Origin: Todiramphus chloris collaris
Lineage: Eukaryota; Chordata; Aves; Coraciiformes; Alcedinidae
Direction of reading: 5' to 3'
NCBI GenBank assembly: GCA_025345505.1
Contig: JANVCC010000011.1
Coordinates: forward strand, 6,884,767-6,948,766
Length of the DNA: 64,000 nt
This document shows positions 24,060-36,960 of this stretch, piece after piece (position 1 is the first letter of the stretch; each line of letters opens with the position of its first letter). The notes beneath the pieces were generated by a model. It was not told where the DNA came from. It did not search any database and saw nothing but the letters and a program-made list of their open reading frames with translations. The position numbers and the translations under genes are program-made.

Positions 24060-24400
24060 GTATAATGAAATATCTTTAGGGCATTTCTCAGTAATCATCT
24101 CCCTGAGTTCTTCCTGTGAGATATTGTGCTGCTCTTCCCAGCTTTTGTCATCAACAAATTTCATTTCCTTCTTCTTGTGCAAATGTTGCTGGTGAGTGTA
24201 TTTAGTTAAAACTGGCTAAGAGTGATGTTTCAGAAACTGAGCTCTCTACCCTGACAGTTCCCCTTTCAGCACCTTATGTCTCTGCTTCAGTCAGACCCTT
24301 TTGCTAATAATTCCCTATATGGCACCATTTCAATTGTTTTGCTGAAATCCAGTTAGATGAGGTCTACCAAAACCAATTATTCTAAATTAAATCATTGCTT
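24060..24400 (-). mobile_element. Ancient CR1/L3-like LINE fragment
   Basis: Read as given, blocks such as 'TTTTGTCATCAACAAATTTC' (about 24143-24162) and 'TTGCTGAAATCCAGTTAGAT' followed by 'GAGGTCTACC' (about 24339-24369) recall the reverse complement of CR1/L3-family ORF2. There a 'TGGTGTCATCTGCAAACTTG' block precedes a 'GCTGAAGTCAAGGTAGA' block at a similar distance. The copy is heavily diverged and no frame is kept. Orientation is minus and the limits are approximate. Confidence 0.5.
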
Positions 24401-27400
24401 GAGCAATGCTAAGAATCTGCAATAAATTATATGCAAAATAGATGGCTCATTTCATCATGCTCGCTTTAATCTTTATTATAATGTCCACCAGAAGTAAATA
24501 CTTCAATTAAGATTACAGTTTTGGGGCATAGCTTTTAGTGTAATATTATCAAAATAATTGGGGGTCTTACAGGACAAAATCTCAAAATTATCTAGGTTTC
24601 AAGCTTAGGAAGAAGTTGTATGCATTCATTTTTTATTAAGCTCTAATCCAGAATATAAACACTGTACTGGTTCTCTTTCTTTACATAGCTGATTGTTTAG
24701 AAGCTGATAAACCATGGATAAAGTCTAAGGACACAAATGTGATTTTTTTTCCTTCTCTATAGCTGCTTTATTTGCACTGTTACTAATCCAGGCAGACGCA
24801 AGATCTTTAGCATCATTGTGACGATTAAACAGCTCATTCTTTTGATGTCAGATAAAACACAATTTTGATGTGATTCTGAAGCCAGGAATCATAAAATTTA
24901 CTGTCATAATGTCTTTCTCTACACTTGAAAGGGCTGTGAGACATCTGGAAATAGAAGAATCCTTTCTTTTATCCCATAAAATTCCTCTGTTTTGACTCTT
25001 GCGATCTGGAAAGATTACAAAAACTGTCTGTGAAGTCAGTTTATGGAAGGTTTTAGGAGAAATCCTCTGTTTGGGTATATGAAATATTTTGCATATTTGA
25101 ATGGAAGAGTTAGATCAGGAATCAAAGTTACAAATATTGTTAGCACTAGGTCACACAATCCCCCACTATTTTGAAGCTGCCACTGATGAGAAGGGCACGG
25201 TTCCCTGTATCAGCACTTTGCCTCTGCCACAGCCTTGGAGGGATCTCCAGCATGAAAGGGTGACCTGACATGAACTGGTGGCTGCCAGGACCCCTATTTC
25301 CCCTATTGCAGGGCAGTAGGGGCAGCCTGGATAGGTCTGGCTGCTTGGCATTGAGCTGAGATTTGTAGTTTTCAGCACCATCACAGTGCAGCTGACAGTC
25401 ATATACCCATCTAACCTGAAAAGATTCTGTTTGATCACTCTTAGGTTTGACTAACGTACTTCCCTAGCTCCTTTTTGGGTTATTTGGGTTTTGTTTTTCC
25501 TACTTCTGTTGTTAGATGCTCCCAGATTTCCATAATAATGTCTTCCTTCCTGATTCAGGAAGAATTGCAGCCTGTAGACTGATATGTAGGGAGGCTTCTT
25601 CATAAGGTTTGTACCAAATGCTGTCACCTTCACTGTAGTTGCTTGCTTTCAAGTACAATATTTTTCCAGAAATCCTGTTGCTGAGGGGACAAGCCATAGG
25701 AAACCATATACACAGTAGTTTTGTGAAAGACATGTAGGTTGAAGGTGAAATGGGAACAGGCTGCAGGATTTAATGAACTATTTCACATGATCCCTCTGAA
25801 TTTAATACATATGGTGACTTCAGGTCTCACAACACTTCACAGGAGACCAAGTACCATGGCTACTGTATTCTTTAATAAACAGGGAAATCACAGTCTGCAG
25901 CTTCTGAGTTCTGCACATATTTTTGCTGCTTAATGCATGATATGTGCCTGCTGAATGTCCTTGCTAAGGCAGAACATCGTATATTAAAAGGCATGTAAAA
26001 GAGAAAGGATGGATTGCTTTGATCTTGGGACTTTTTGCCCTACTTGGTTTACATTCACTCTTCACACACTACATGCAATTTGTTTGTCTTTCAATAAAAA
26101 TGACAGATGGAATTAATAACAGCCCTGATAGCTCATCAGGAGATGCATTCCAAAAATATCTCTATCTACACAGTGAGTGCATGAAAGCCCACATAGGATC
26201 CTTGTCAATAAAATTCTTCTGCTTCACTCAAAGGAAGACCTTTTATTAGTTTGGGAAGATGCTTTCCTCATTATGATGGCTCACTTTCATGCATCCAGAA
26301 AGATACTGAAAGTAACCGATCATTTCTAAAGAATAAACCTTTCACAGTACTACTGCTTAAGTGTGCCTTTCTTTATAAAAAAAAAAAAAAAAAATTAAAA
26401 ATCCATAGAACTTTCTTTGTGGAAAAGGACGAGGCTATATATTGCAGTGCTCTGCGGCACACAGGAGAAAGCATGCGCTGCTGTTTAATTAACTAGTTTT
26501 ACCGGTGTACATCAGCCTTGACTTAAAGCTGCATGGGCCAAGAGGATGCTTACATTTCTGCATTTTGGAACAGCTTGGAGATTGCAAACTTAAACCTTTT
26601 CTACAGGGATCCAAGTGGTCAGCAGCAGTTGTGGATCATGGTCTCACAGCACAGACCTTCCATCATTTGATCTAAATAAGAAACTGCATCACTAGATAGT
26701 TGTTTGGGTTTTTTTTTTTTTGCGGGTGGGCCTTCTATGTAGCCAGGGATGAGAGTTATCTTTGTACTTATACTTCTCAGATACTTCCTGCCAACAAAGG
26801 AATGGTTAAACTTAGGGCTCTTAGATTCCAATCTCTGCCCTAACAAACAGAAATTCCTGTGTATATTTTCCCGCCAAGTTTTATCTTGTCTGTTGTACTC
26901 CTCTTTCTTCCTCATCGTTACCATCTGGTGCTGGAGACATTCCATTTTGTGTTGTCTAAACTGGTGATCACAGAGTTAATGAGTACCTGGGTAATATGGG
27001 ATGGAGACGTGCTCCATCCTTCCCACACACACGTCCTGTTTAGTCAGTGGGATTTCCCCCTCTCCTCAGCTTTATTTGCGATGCAGTAAAAATAGGTCAG
27101 CAGAGTTCCACACAGTATTGTGAGCAGAGTTTACTTTTAATCAAACTATGTGGTCTTTTTGCAAAATCAGTGACAAAACTGTTGTTAAACACCTTTGAAG
27201 TTCTTCATAGCCTCCAACCTCAAATGCTCTAGCAAAACAGAACCATTAAAGCTTTTAGCCAAGAGATAAAAAATGTGAGTAATAGGAGCTTGGAAACAAA
27301 TCTGGCTCCATTTCCTTTGGAGTGTTGAACAACACTTCAAATACCAGTGGGCATGAGTAGGCCCATCCTAGGAAGGGAAGGAAGATAAGAATGAGTTTGG

Positions 27401-30400
27401 ATGCAACCCATTCTCAAGAAGACACAAGTGATGAGGAAGCAGTCTTCCCATAAACAAAATCATAATTTTGTGTCAAACACAGTGCCAATCCCAAGAACTG
27501 TATTTGTGTCAAAAATGAAAATATCCACCAGCTGCTGTGTGGTCTGGGTACCAGCAAGTTGAAAACAAGACCCTGGGTTCCTAAACTGCGTGGGATTTAT
27601 GTCTTGCAGGATGCACCTTCTAGACCATGTCTATTCACAAGGTGATAAGTGGTGTTCAGCCTTTTCCCCTGACTGATGACTATCCAAACATCAAGATTTT
27701 TTTCTAGTAAGGTCAAAGTCAAGAGGTTGCTATAAAATTGCTAGGCGAAATGGGTGGGAAGAGAGGGCTTCTGCCTGGAGACACTCTGTCTGCCGTAGAG
27801 AGGAGATGATGTATGCATCAGTAAAAAGCCCATCCAGACAGAAAAAAGCAGAAAATATTAGAAATTAATATAATGAGGTGACAGTACCCAAGGTTGCTTT
27901 GAATATGCTAAATGGAAACCCTTTTCCACCCCCGTACTCATTCAATGGGAAATATTCCCCCCCTGCTTATGTGAAACATTAACCAAAGCTGCAAGTTCCT
28001 TGGAGAAGACAGTGAATACAAAATTCTCAATCCAGTTCCCATGTCCTTCCACAGCCAGTTACCTCTTTACTGGCTTTTTTTTCCTCTTTTTAAGCTCACC
28101 CCTTCAGCTAGGCTGGCTCCTGTCACCAGTGGTCTGGGCTGGGTCCTTATCTCCCCAAAGAGACAGGAGAGGGGGATATCCTGGCCATGCGTTCCCTTCT
28201 TTAGCCTATATGCCCCTGATGCATTGACTCCAAATCTGTATTGCTGGGACAGTCTCACATGAAAATTTAGGACCTTCTCAACTTCTCTGTCACTTCTTAG
28301 TAATCCCAAATTTCCAGCTGCCTGCTAATCCTTTCCATTTTCCTACTCCTATCTTAAACATTTCCATGTTGAATTAAAATGCTTCTTTCTTGGTGCCCCT
28401 GGGAGTCTGGGTCACTCAGAGCAGAGCGGATATCAAGTCCCATATCAGTACTTGATTTGCATGCCAGCCTTGATCATTAAGGAAGTCAGTGTCTGTGCCC
28501 ACTGTCTTCAACTGCAGCAGTCATAGAGGTCTAGTGGATTTGATGCCTTGGACGTCAGGTTAGTGACAGGCCCTTGTTAGCACCACACTCTCGTGAATGT
28601 AAATGGTTTGAGCACATGGGAAAAATGAAAGGTTTGAGCACATGCAGTAAAGACAGACTCTCCAAAGACCCTAGCTATTTGCATAGAAGGAGCTTCTGTA
28701 GAGCAAATACAGTGGTGTTTTTTTTCTGAAAGCTTAGGGGTTGGTCAGATTTGGGCAGACTACAAGCAGCACTAGAAAAGACCTTTTTTACCCAAAATGT
28801 TGCTTTTAAAAAAAAAAAAACCAACACCAACAACTAACCTGTGCAACAATCTCTTTCATCTCCTTGTTTCAACTGAGGAATAAGTGAAGTTTCCAAGAAC
28901 ATGTCAGCAGAAAGCTGAATAGAAGGAACATCACTACCTTACACCTTGAGTTTTCAAAGATCTTAGGACCTTTAACCAGGATCTTATAAACAAAAGTAGC
29001 ATGGAACCTCAATAACAGGAAGAGTTGAGTCAGTGAATTCAAAGACATGTAGTTGAGGTCTGACTGGAGATAGGGAGAAGAGGATCTGAGACATGAATGG
29101 TCAAGAGCTCTATTGCTGCTCAAAATGTTTTAGAGGCAATACAAGGAAAAGCTGCATATGGAGTTGGATGACTGGAGAAGAAAGAGTGTTAAGGCAGCAA
29201 AAAGGACAAAGATGGACTAGACATCTGTTTATTCATTATGGGAATTGTGGTTCGGTTACAGGTAGAAGTGGGTGGAAACCTCCTTTCCACCTCCCCAGTG
29301 AAGGAGCAAAGCCCTAGTAGATGAGGGGAGAAAATTTGCATGGAGGAAAAGAGGCATATGTGAAGCAGAGGAAAGGAAGATGTTTGTTTTCCCTGGGAAA
29401 TGTGGCATTTTAGTTAGAAGAGAAATTCACTGCAAACTTTAATAACTGAATGATGTTACTGCAAAGAAATCCTACTCATCCTATTGTACAACTTCATCTA
29501 AGCTATGGAAGAGGATGACAACTCAAACAGCTGTAGAGCTTTCTGACAAGGTTAAAATGTAAATATCTGAAGTAAAATGATCTGGAGAGGTGATTTTTAG
29601 ACAGATTTGGTGTTGTGTAAATTTGAGACAATTAGAGTTAGGATTAAGTTTTGAATGATCAAACAATTTACTTCTGAATTCTAACATGGAGGAAATATTG
29701 AGATTTAACCTTCTGGGGATTTTTATGCTCTGTTGAGCTGAAGAACTCAAGCCATATTGCCCTGTTTGAAGAATGCAGTTGTTACTGAAAGAGACTCTAA
29801 AAACAAACCATTTCTCATTTTATACCAGACCCAGAAGAAAGATAATCCAGTGATCAGAGGTTAGCTTGGAATTCAGACCTGGATTTACTTCCCCTGTCTG
29901 TGTAACCACACATAGATTTGGAAGACATTTAAATGTCAAACTCCAATGAAATAAAGAGAATTAGTCTGGGCTTTAGCTTCTCTGGATGCAATTTGGGCTG
30001 AGTAAATGCAGATGTCTAAGATGTGATAAACACTTCTTTACAGTCAACGGAGAGGAGAAGCCATTTTATAGGTCATGGTTCAAGTTTCCCTAAAGTTGGT
30101 GTTTTACACAGATCAAATGAATCACTGAATAATATTGTTTCTCTCTATTGTCTCTAAAAGGATCTGAAGGCTCTTAGCTCAGTTACCGGAGAGCAGAACT
30201 TTCCTGTTTTGGAAAGATAGCTGACAGCTAAAACTGGTAAATTTGGAAGGTGCTCAGATGCTGGTGTAGCAACATCAAAGTAGTATAGATAGATTTGAAA
30301 GATCAGCCTGGAACACGCTTCGTTTCCTCTTAAAATTCAAAGAGATGTGAGTCAGACATGAGCTCCACAGCTTCATGGCTTCTGCACATTTCTGAGAATT

Positions 30401-30580
30401 GTTTTGATTTTCTGGTTTCCATTGAAAACCATTGATCTGAGGGAGGATTGAGAAGTCCTCAAAGGAAAATGAAAGTGCTAATCACCACGCAGACCTGGGA
30501 TGGACCCCAGCACAGTCACTACTTTCCTTTAGCCTCTTGATTTACTGTCTCCCAGGTCAAATAATATAAGGAAACCATAA
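24401..30580. other. Intergenic, no gene seen
   Basis: Long AT-rich noncoding stretch with scattered A and T homopolymers (26378-26394, 28809-28820) and a short direct repeat at 28605-28644. No open frame has a family signature. Confidence 0.55.
28605..28644 (+). repeat. 14-bp direct repeat, period 26
   Basis: GGTTTGAGCACATG occurs exactly at 28605-28618 and again at 28631-28644. It is a small local duplication of no obvious function. Confidence 0.85.
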
Positions 30581-33500
30581 TTAAATGCATAACTCAAAAA
30601 AAAAAAAAGAAAAAGAAAAGGAAATTGTCCCTAGCTGGCCATGCCTAGCTCTGCACATTTACAGGTCTTTGCATCTTCACATCATATTTTATGAGTTCAC
30701 ATTTCATTCCGACTTTCAATACCTTCTACCCTTCCTCTATTTGCAAGGAGTGTTTGTTTTATGCTGGCCACATCACTCCGGGCACATGGCCCAGTATCAC
30801 ATCACCTGCTCTTGAAACCACCTTGGAGGCAGGAAACCTATGCTTCATATCTCATCCCACTTCATGTTCTTCTGATCCTCTGACAACATCAAATGCAAGC
30901 AGAAACCACCACATTCTCCAAAAGGCATGCCTACTTACACCACATCCCTTTGTATTGTTTCAGAGAACAGGAAAATTGCTTCAAACTTCAAAGAGGTTTT
31001 CTTGGTTTTGCGGCTGTATTTGTAGGTGCTTGTCTCTGTCCCAAATCCCTGGGACTTTTACAAAAAAGGCCTACATCCCTTCCTGTCTACTTGTTTCCTA
31101 TCAGATGCTTTCTGCAGAATTTAGCTACTGTACATTTTCTCCCTTTATGTGCGACCTTTCCAAAGCCATGCAAGATACTGTAACACAAATCTCAAAGCCA
31201 CAGTATGTTCTGCTTTGACTGGGCAGCTCAGAGCTGTAACTTCTCCCTCCATTGCTTCTTACCTTCTCCTTTACCTTACAAAGTTTGAGTGTGTGTTGTC
31301 ATACAGGCTTCTCCAAAGCTGATGCCATGTGCTGTTTTAATATGCTGTAAAGACCCCACATTAAAGATGTGTTTCAGGGTAGTGCTGTAGTACTGAGCAA
31401 GACTTGATGCCATATTTGTGGGTGGAGAAATTTCCTCACCACCGCCTTAAAAAAAACTCCAAATCACATGAAAGGTTATTCATGGTGTTTTTCACAGTGG
31501 TGTTCATGATCGTTATGCATAGTGTTGCAAGAGTATTTAGTATTTAGCCAGGTTTTTTTTCAACTCTCAACATGCTTGAGGATTCTCATGTGCAGAAAAC
31601 CTGTAATACCTGGATAACTCTTATTCCAGGTATTGGGGCAATAGGATCCTATTCACTGCCACAGACACCACCTTCCCAAGACTCTGAAAAGTCACTTACC
31701 TATTTTCCACTGCTTTGTACGGGTTTGCACCTTTTGAATTCTGAGCAGAACTTCACTCCCTCTTTTCTACCATTTTCTCCACATGTTTCCACATCTCCCT
31801 TTGCCATAACTTTCCTTCTCATGCATTGCACACTGTTGCTCATAATTCACATCTTCTTACCTGTGAAAAAAACAAGAGTTATCCCATCTTTCTAATTACC
31901 TCGCCTATCATAAGGAAGGAAGATTACACCAAGATGCTCTGGTGCATGTTGAATGGGAATCCTAAAGGAGTCAGAGCGAGACCACAGGGCTTCAGAGCAG
32001 TGCCAAACTGTTTTCCACAGCACGCCAAATTTGCCCAAAAGGTCTTTTGGATGCAAGTTTCATTACAGCACAAACAGCAGGCAACGAAAAAAAAAAAAGG
32101 CTTCTACATTTCTGCTGATTTTCATGGCATCGCTTAAAGCAAGGTGTCAGCTCACTCGGGGACTTTCTCAGCTGCAGCAAGCTACCCAGAGTCTTTGGTC
32201 ATGCTATTTCTGTCTGGAGCTGTAGGACCCCAGGGCTGAGACGGAACACTCTTCTTGCCACCTGTCTTCTCCCCTTGCCATCTGGAGACACTTAGTTGCC
32301 TCTAGAAAATGGATGATTTTCCATCCACCTGCTCTGGTCACTGAAAATAGGACATGAACTGTAGCAAGCAGACTAGAAGTGTCCTGTTGGACACAAGCAT
32401 GTTGAGATGTTGGGCGATTTGGTCCTCTAGGCAGGAGATTTGTTTTCTGCCACCTCAGTTGCTCCTGGTTCCTACCTTGACATGCACTCTGATGGCACCT
32501 CCTGAGCCTTTTTCCTCTTTGCAGACTGTCACTTGGTTGTTTTGTCCTTTTTCCAGTGGTTTTGGGGAATTCTGAAAATCCATAGAATTTCTGTATTGCC
32601 TGAACTGCGCGGTTTGCCAGCAAGCCTGGCAGGGCCTTTGGCTTTTGCAGCTGCTGGATTTTTTGCTTTTTTGGGTTTTTTTTTCCCCTCACAAGTCTCA
32701 CAAGTCTCTTTTGCTATCATGTCCTTAGTAGCACTCTAATAACTTTAGAATCAGAGACAGTAATGGCAAAAAAGATTTATTTCATCATCCAGTTCATCCC
32801 TCTGCTATTGCACAATTATTCCCTGGGGAGCACTTCAGGCTCCTGTCCAAGATGTTTTTATGTTTAGCTTCAATCTCAAAAGCAGCTCTACAAGCATGAT
32901 AGTGCAAGGCTTATTGTCTGCCTTTCAGCCATTTCAAAAATTAATTTGCCCAAAGTACAAACAAAAGGTTATTTTTTTCTCCCTTCCAACAGTCAGGTCC
33001 GTAAACTGTTTAAAACATCAAAGCATCAAACTGCATTTCTTCTGGCTCTAACTTCATTAGCCAGAAAGCATCTGCAACTGGAAATGAATCTGCAGCTGTG
33101 TTGATGGTTTGCAATCCAGAGTTAAAAAGCACTTCGCTTTCTCATAGCTCTGCTAGCACTTTGTAGCACGCAGGAGGGGAAGAGAAAGAAATCATATAGT
33201 AATTAATATGGGTAACAACTTTAAAAGAGTGATCTTTATCGAGTAACATTTGTATGTATCAGTATTTCAAGGAGATCCATTTTTAAAAGGCTGCTTAACT
33301 CTTGACAGTCACTTTAGGTAAGATATGACTCCTAACTCACTCAGATCAAGTTTAATTAAACACACTGACTTCATTAGTGGTAAGAGGGAGCAGGGACAGG
33401 TGATTAACACAACTCTGTAAGGCAGGAGACAGATTTCTACTCTTGAGCTACCATAGGAGAAACTACTTTTTCTTGTCTGTGCCTCTGTGATGCTTCTCTG

Positions 33501-36420
33501 GAGAAATACCACTTACTGATTCATATCTTTTGCCTTAGAAATGGTGTAGGTGATGCTACGGAGTCACAGGGACACAGGAAGCCCTCAAATCCTCATTTTG
33601 GCAAGTATGCAGAAAATGCACAATACAGGCACCCACCCCATCCTTAGGGTATGAGACATTTTGTGGGATATTCACCCACACTAGCTCACTGGGCTAGTGT
33701 GAGGTTTAGTTCATGCTTGTTGAATGTATTTTCAAGAGCCTTAGACATGTGTAGTGACAAATCTCACATGGCCAGAAATAGTTACTACAGATGCAATGTG
33801 TTTTTCAGACCCTTAAGACAGGTTAACCTAGAGATAAATAAATGCCATGTAGAGGCTTTCCCACTGCTTTGATCAATGAACAGGGGGTTTTATTGCTTAA
33901 TTAAACCCCACAGATCTGTTTTTCCCCTCATCCACCCATAATCACACACAGTTCAACTGAAAAGGCAGTGAGCCTGGAAAGGCACTAGATTTCCCGCTTT
34001 CCATCACTTGTACCCAGAGCTTGTTGGCATGCTGTTAGCTTTGCTCAGAGGGCTTTAAGATGGGAAAGTACCTTGTTCAGGCTCAGCTTTTGAGGCACAG
34101 CTGTCATGATGAAGAATGACATGGCTGGTCATTTGTATCAAGGTTGGAAATGTTATCTTGGTCACAGCCATGGGTGGGATTGCACAGAGAGGTTCCTGGT
34201 CCCATGGTCCTTTTTGCCCTTAGAGGCATGATGTGGCCGGTTTGCAAGGCCTGTCTGCAACCTTGGGATATCTGTGCTGAATTTGCTGATGATGGTTCAG
34301 GTTTTGCAGGGTGGCAGAGGGAGAAAAGGACTTATATGTGGTCTCTGCCTGCTGCTTTGAGGGTGATGCTTGAGCTGTGGACTGCAGACCACTCCGGCCC
34401 AGCTGCAAGCAGCTCTCAGTGCTGCTCAGGTCCTAATGATACAGAAAATGGGAACCTGAGGCTTAAAAAACCAGTTTTGTTTTAAAACAGTGTGTGCCCC
34501 TTGAAAAGTACTCTCTCCTTCTGGGCTGAGCATTTGCAAAATGTTACTTAATAGAGACATAACGTAAAATCCCAGCTCCAGACGTACTCGGCTCTTGCTC
34601 CAAAAATAATCGAAATCTGAGGCTGGGACCACATGCCAGTTTTGCAATTGGCTCCATGACAGCAGTTGAACTATAACCACAGAATCAATCAGCCCAGCTC
34701 TTTGGGAGGTTGAAATCCAGGCCAGATTTTGAAATCTGGGACCTCTCTTTAGTAATTTACAGTATACAAAAAGAAATTCAATAAGCCTGGTTTAGCTTCC
34801 CTAAAACCTTTGGGTCGACAAAGAAGCATTTCCACATGTTCAGATCTATTAGGTCTCTCTGCTATCTTTACAGTTAAATTCTTTCACAGTGCGAAGTGAG
34901 ACAAATTAGTATTTTCCAAACTTTTTTCATGTATTTTAAGCTAATTCCCCTTCTTCCTTCTAAAGAGAGGTGGGTCCAAAGGAAGGGGGTTTTGATGAAC
35001 AAGGAGGCAGGTCTAAACATACACTGCATTTGACACAGTGAAGCACATTTCTTTGCTGATCTTGTTGATGAGCTATTTAGTTCTGGGTTTGTTTTTGCAG
35101 CAGTGGATCTCTCCCCTCGCCTGGGACTTCTGCAACCTTTGTCCTGCAAATATTTCAGAACTGTAAAAAGCTTGAAAAACAAGAGTGACTACAGGATATT
35201 AAACGCTTGTTGCTTATAAATGAGCAGATGGTACTTTTACCGAACACTATCATTTTGGCCATATTATACTCGTACTGTAAATTTCTGATAGCTTATTTTT
35301 ACTGTACAAAACGTCTGTGAAGCAGCTGCCAGCAAGGTGATGGTAACTGGATAGCGTCTGTACATTTGAAAATCTTCTTAAATGATATGCACGAGAAGTC
35401 TATTAAGACATATTTGTCTGGAGTTCAGGAGGTATTTCATGCAGGGAATTGTTCTGCTGCAGCCTACATCTGCCTTTTTTATTAAAACACAGAATTCAAT
35501 TATTGTTAAAAAGATTATTTAAATGTTACTGGAACAAATTATCACCAGATATCCTGAGTGATGTGGTAGCTGTGCAGTAAGGCACAGAACTGCCTGTGCT
35601 GCACATCTCAGCTTGTAAAGAGCCAGCTGCTTTGAAGCTGCATCTCAGCATATATCCTAATAAAGTAGCGATGAGTGTTTATATCTGCATGGGATAAAAG
35701 TGACGAGAAGGACTAGCATTTAGAGGTCAAAAAAAAGAGGCTCCATGTGGAAACACATAGGATGCCATGTGGAATATTTCATTTCAGATATTCTTAGCAG
35801 CTACCACTTTTCAGCGCAATGTGTTTCGTTCTCTGGAGGTAAGAGCTAGGATGTCCCTCTGCAGCTCCTTTGAGAGGTCATGAATCTTCCTGTTGGAAAG
35901 AACAACTGCTAAGAGTTTCCCACACATCTTTTTATTGACACTAGCCCTTTCTCAAATCTTTTCAGACTTATCAAAATTCAAGTTACCATTAATAATGCTT
36001 TGCTCTTCAAATGCACTTTTCAGGTGATGATCTACCTGCATGTCATATCATGAGAGTATCAATCTGTGTTGTATATGTTTTGTAAACAGCAATATGCTGA
36101 GGCTCAGCATGTTTCTGAGAAATGGGTCGTTACAACCTTGCCTTATTGGTGGTTATAGCCTATAGGCTATTTCTGGCATATCCAAAGTTCCCAAATCTGA
36201 ATCTGAGACTGAATGTTAACAATGCCCAGGTCCTGAGATGAGCTAGAAACCATGGAAACCTATGAATGTGTGTATATGAAACTGGTTTTTTGAGGTTTTT
36301 TTTTTCAGTTTGTATGTGACATACAATTTACTATGACAACACTCTGTTTTTAACCTGATTATATGTAAATCCAAGTTCTTACTTAACTCTGTTGTTCAGA
36401 ACTTGAAGTTGACTGTCCTG
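30581..36420. other. Intergenic, no gene seen
   Basis: The stretch includes a pyrimidine-rich region (about 30690-31870) where a 175-codon chance frame is open, and a 165-codon minus-strand frame at 32204-32701. Neither shows a domain, signal peptide or family motif. A 9-bp inverted repeat lies at 33677-33701 and a CpG-retaining segment at 35204-35393. Confidence 0.5.
33677..33701. repeat. Short inverted repeat (9-bp arms, 7-nt loop)
   Basis: CACACTAGC at 33677-33685 and its reverse complement GCTAGTGTG at 33693-33701 form a perfect small hairpin. There is no U-run after it and no gene context. Confidence 0.7.
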
Positions 36421-36960
36421 GAAACCAAATCCCTCTTCATCTGGACAACAGCCATATGTCTTCAAGGTGCTCTCGAAGGCCAGCTGTCTTGATTTGACTT
36501 GCAGTGAGGAGACCTGTTACCAGCTGCTGTGCTCATAGGAAAGCTGCATACTTGCCAAAGCTGGGACGGTCAGTGAAGCAGACTATGGAAAGCGCTTTGG
36601 AATACCTGCAAGAGCCATCACTCATGAGGTCCTCCTGTGTGGGCTAGGTATATGATATTTAAGTGCCTGCTCAGAAGCAGTAAGAGTGGGGCTGCTCCAC
36701 GAGGGAGGACAAGCTGGAAACAGAGGGTGATCCCAGCACAGGCAGTGCCATCCTCGACAGACTGCAGTCACAGGTGGGCCAAGAGCAGTGACCAGCTCTG
36801 TTGACCATCCAGTGGCCATCAGATATGGAAGAATCTGGGGTCCATCCAGGCAACCTGGTCAGGAGTAGGTGGAGATGGGGTCAGAGGCAGGACCAGAAAC
36901 AAAACTCCTCACAGCACAGATGCAAGGAGGTCAGGTTGGTCAGGTCAGTTAATTAAGGCC
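36421..36960. other. GC-richer unidentified segment
   Basis: This segment is richer in G and C than its flanks, with many CAG/CTG and AGG words, similar in texture to decayed repeats. Two short overlapping minus-strand frames (36622-36853) have no recognisable family. No CR1 terminus is seen, so it is left unassigned. Confidence 0.3.

Noticed and set aside
30691-31218. 175-codon + strand open frame.
   Set aside because: It has no recognisable domain or splice context and lies in pyrimidine-rich DNA. A second frame overlaps it at 30893-31183. It is best explained by chance.
32204-32701. 165-codon minus-strand open frame with a Lys/Gln-rich start.
   Set aside because: No domain was recognised. 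The Lys-rich start comes from a T-rich tract on the other strand, and short + frames overlap it.
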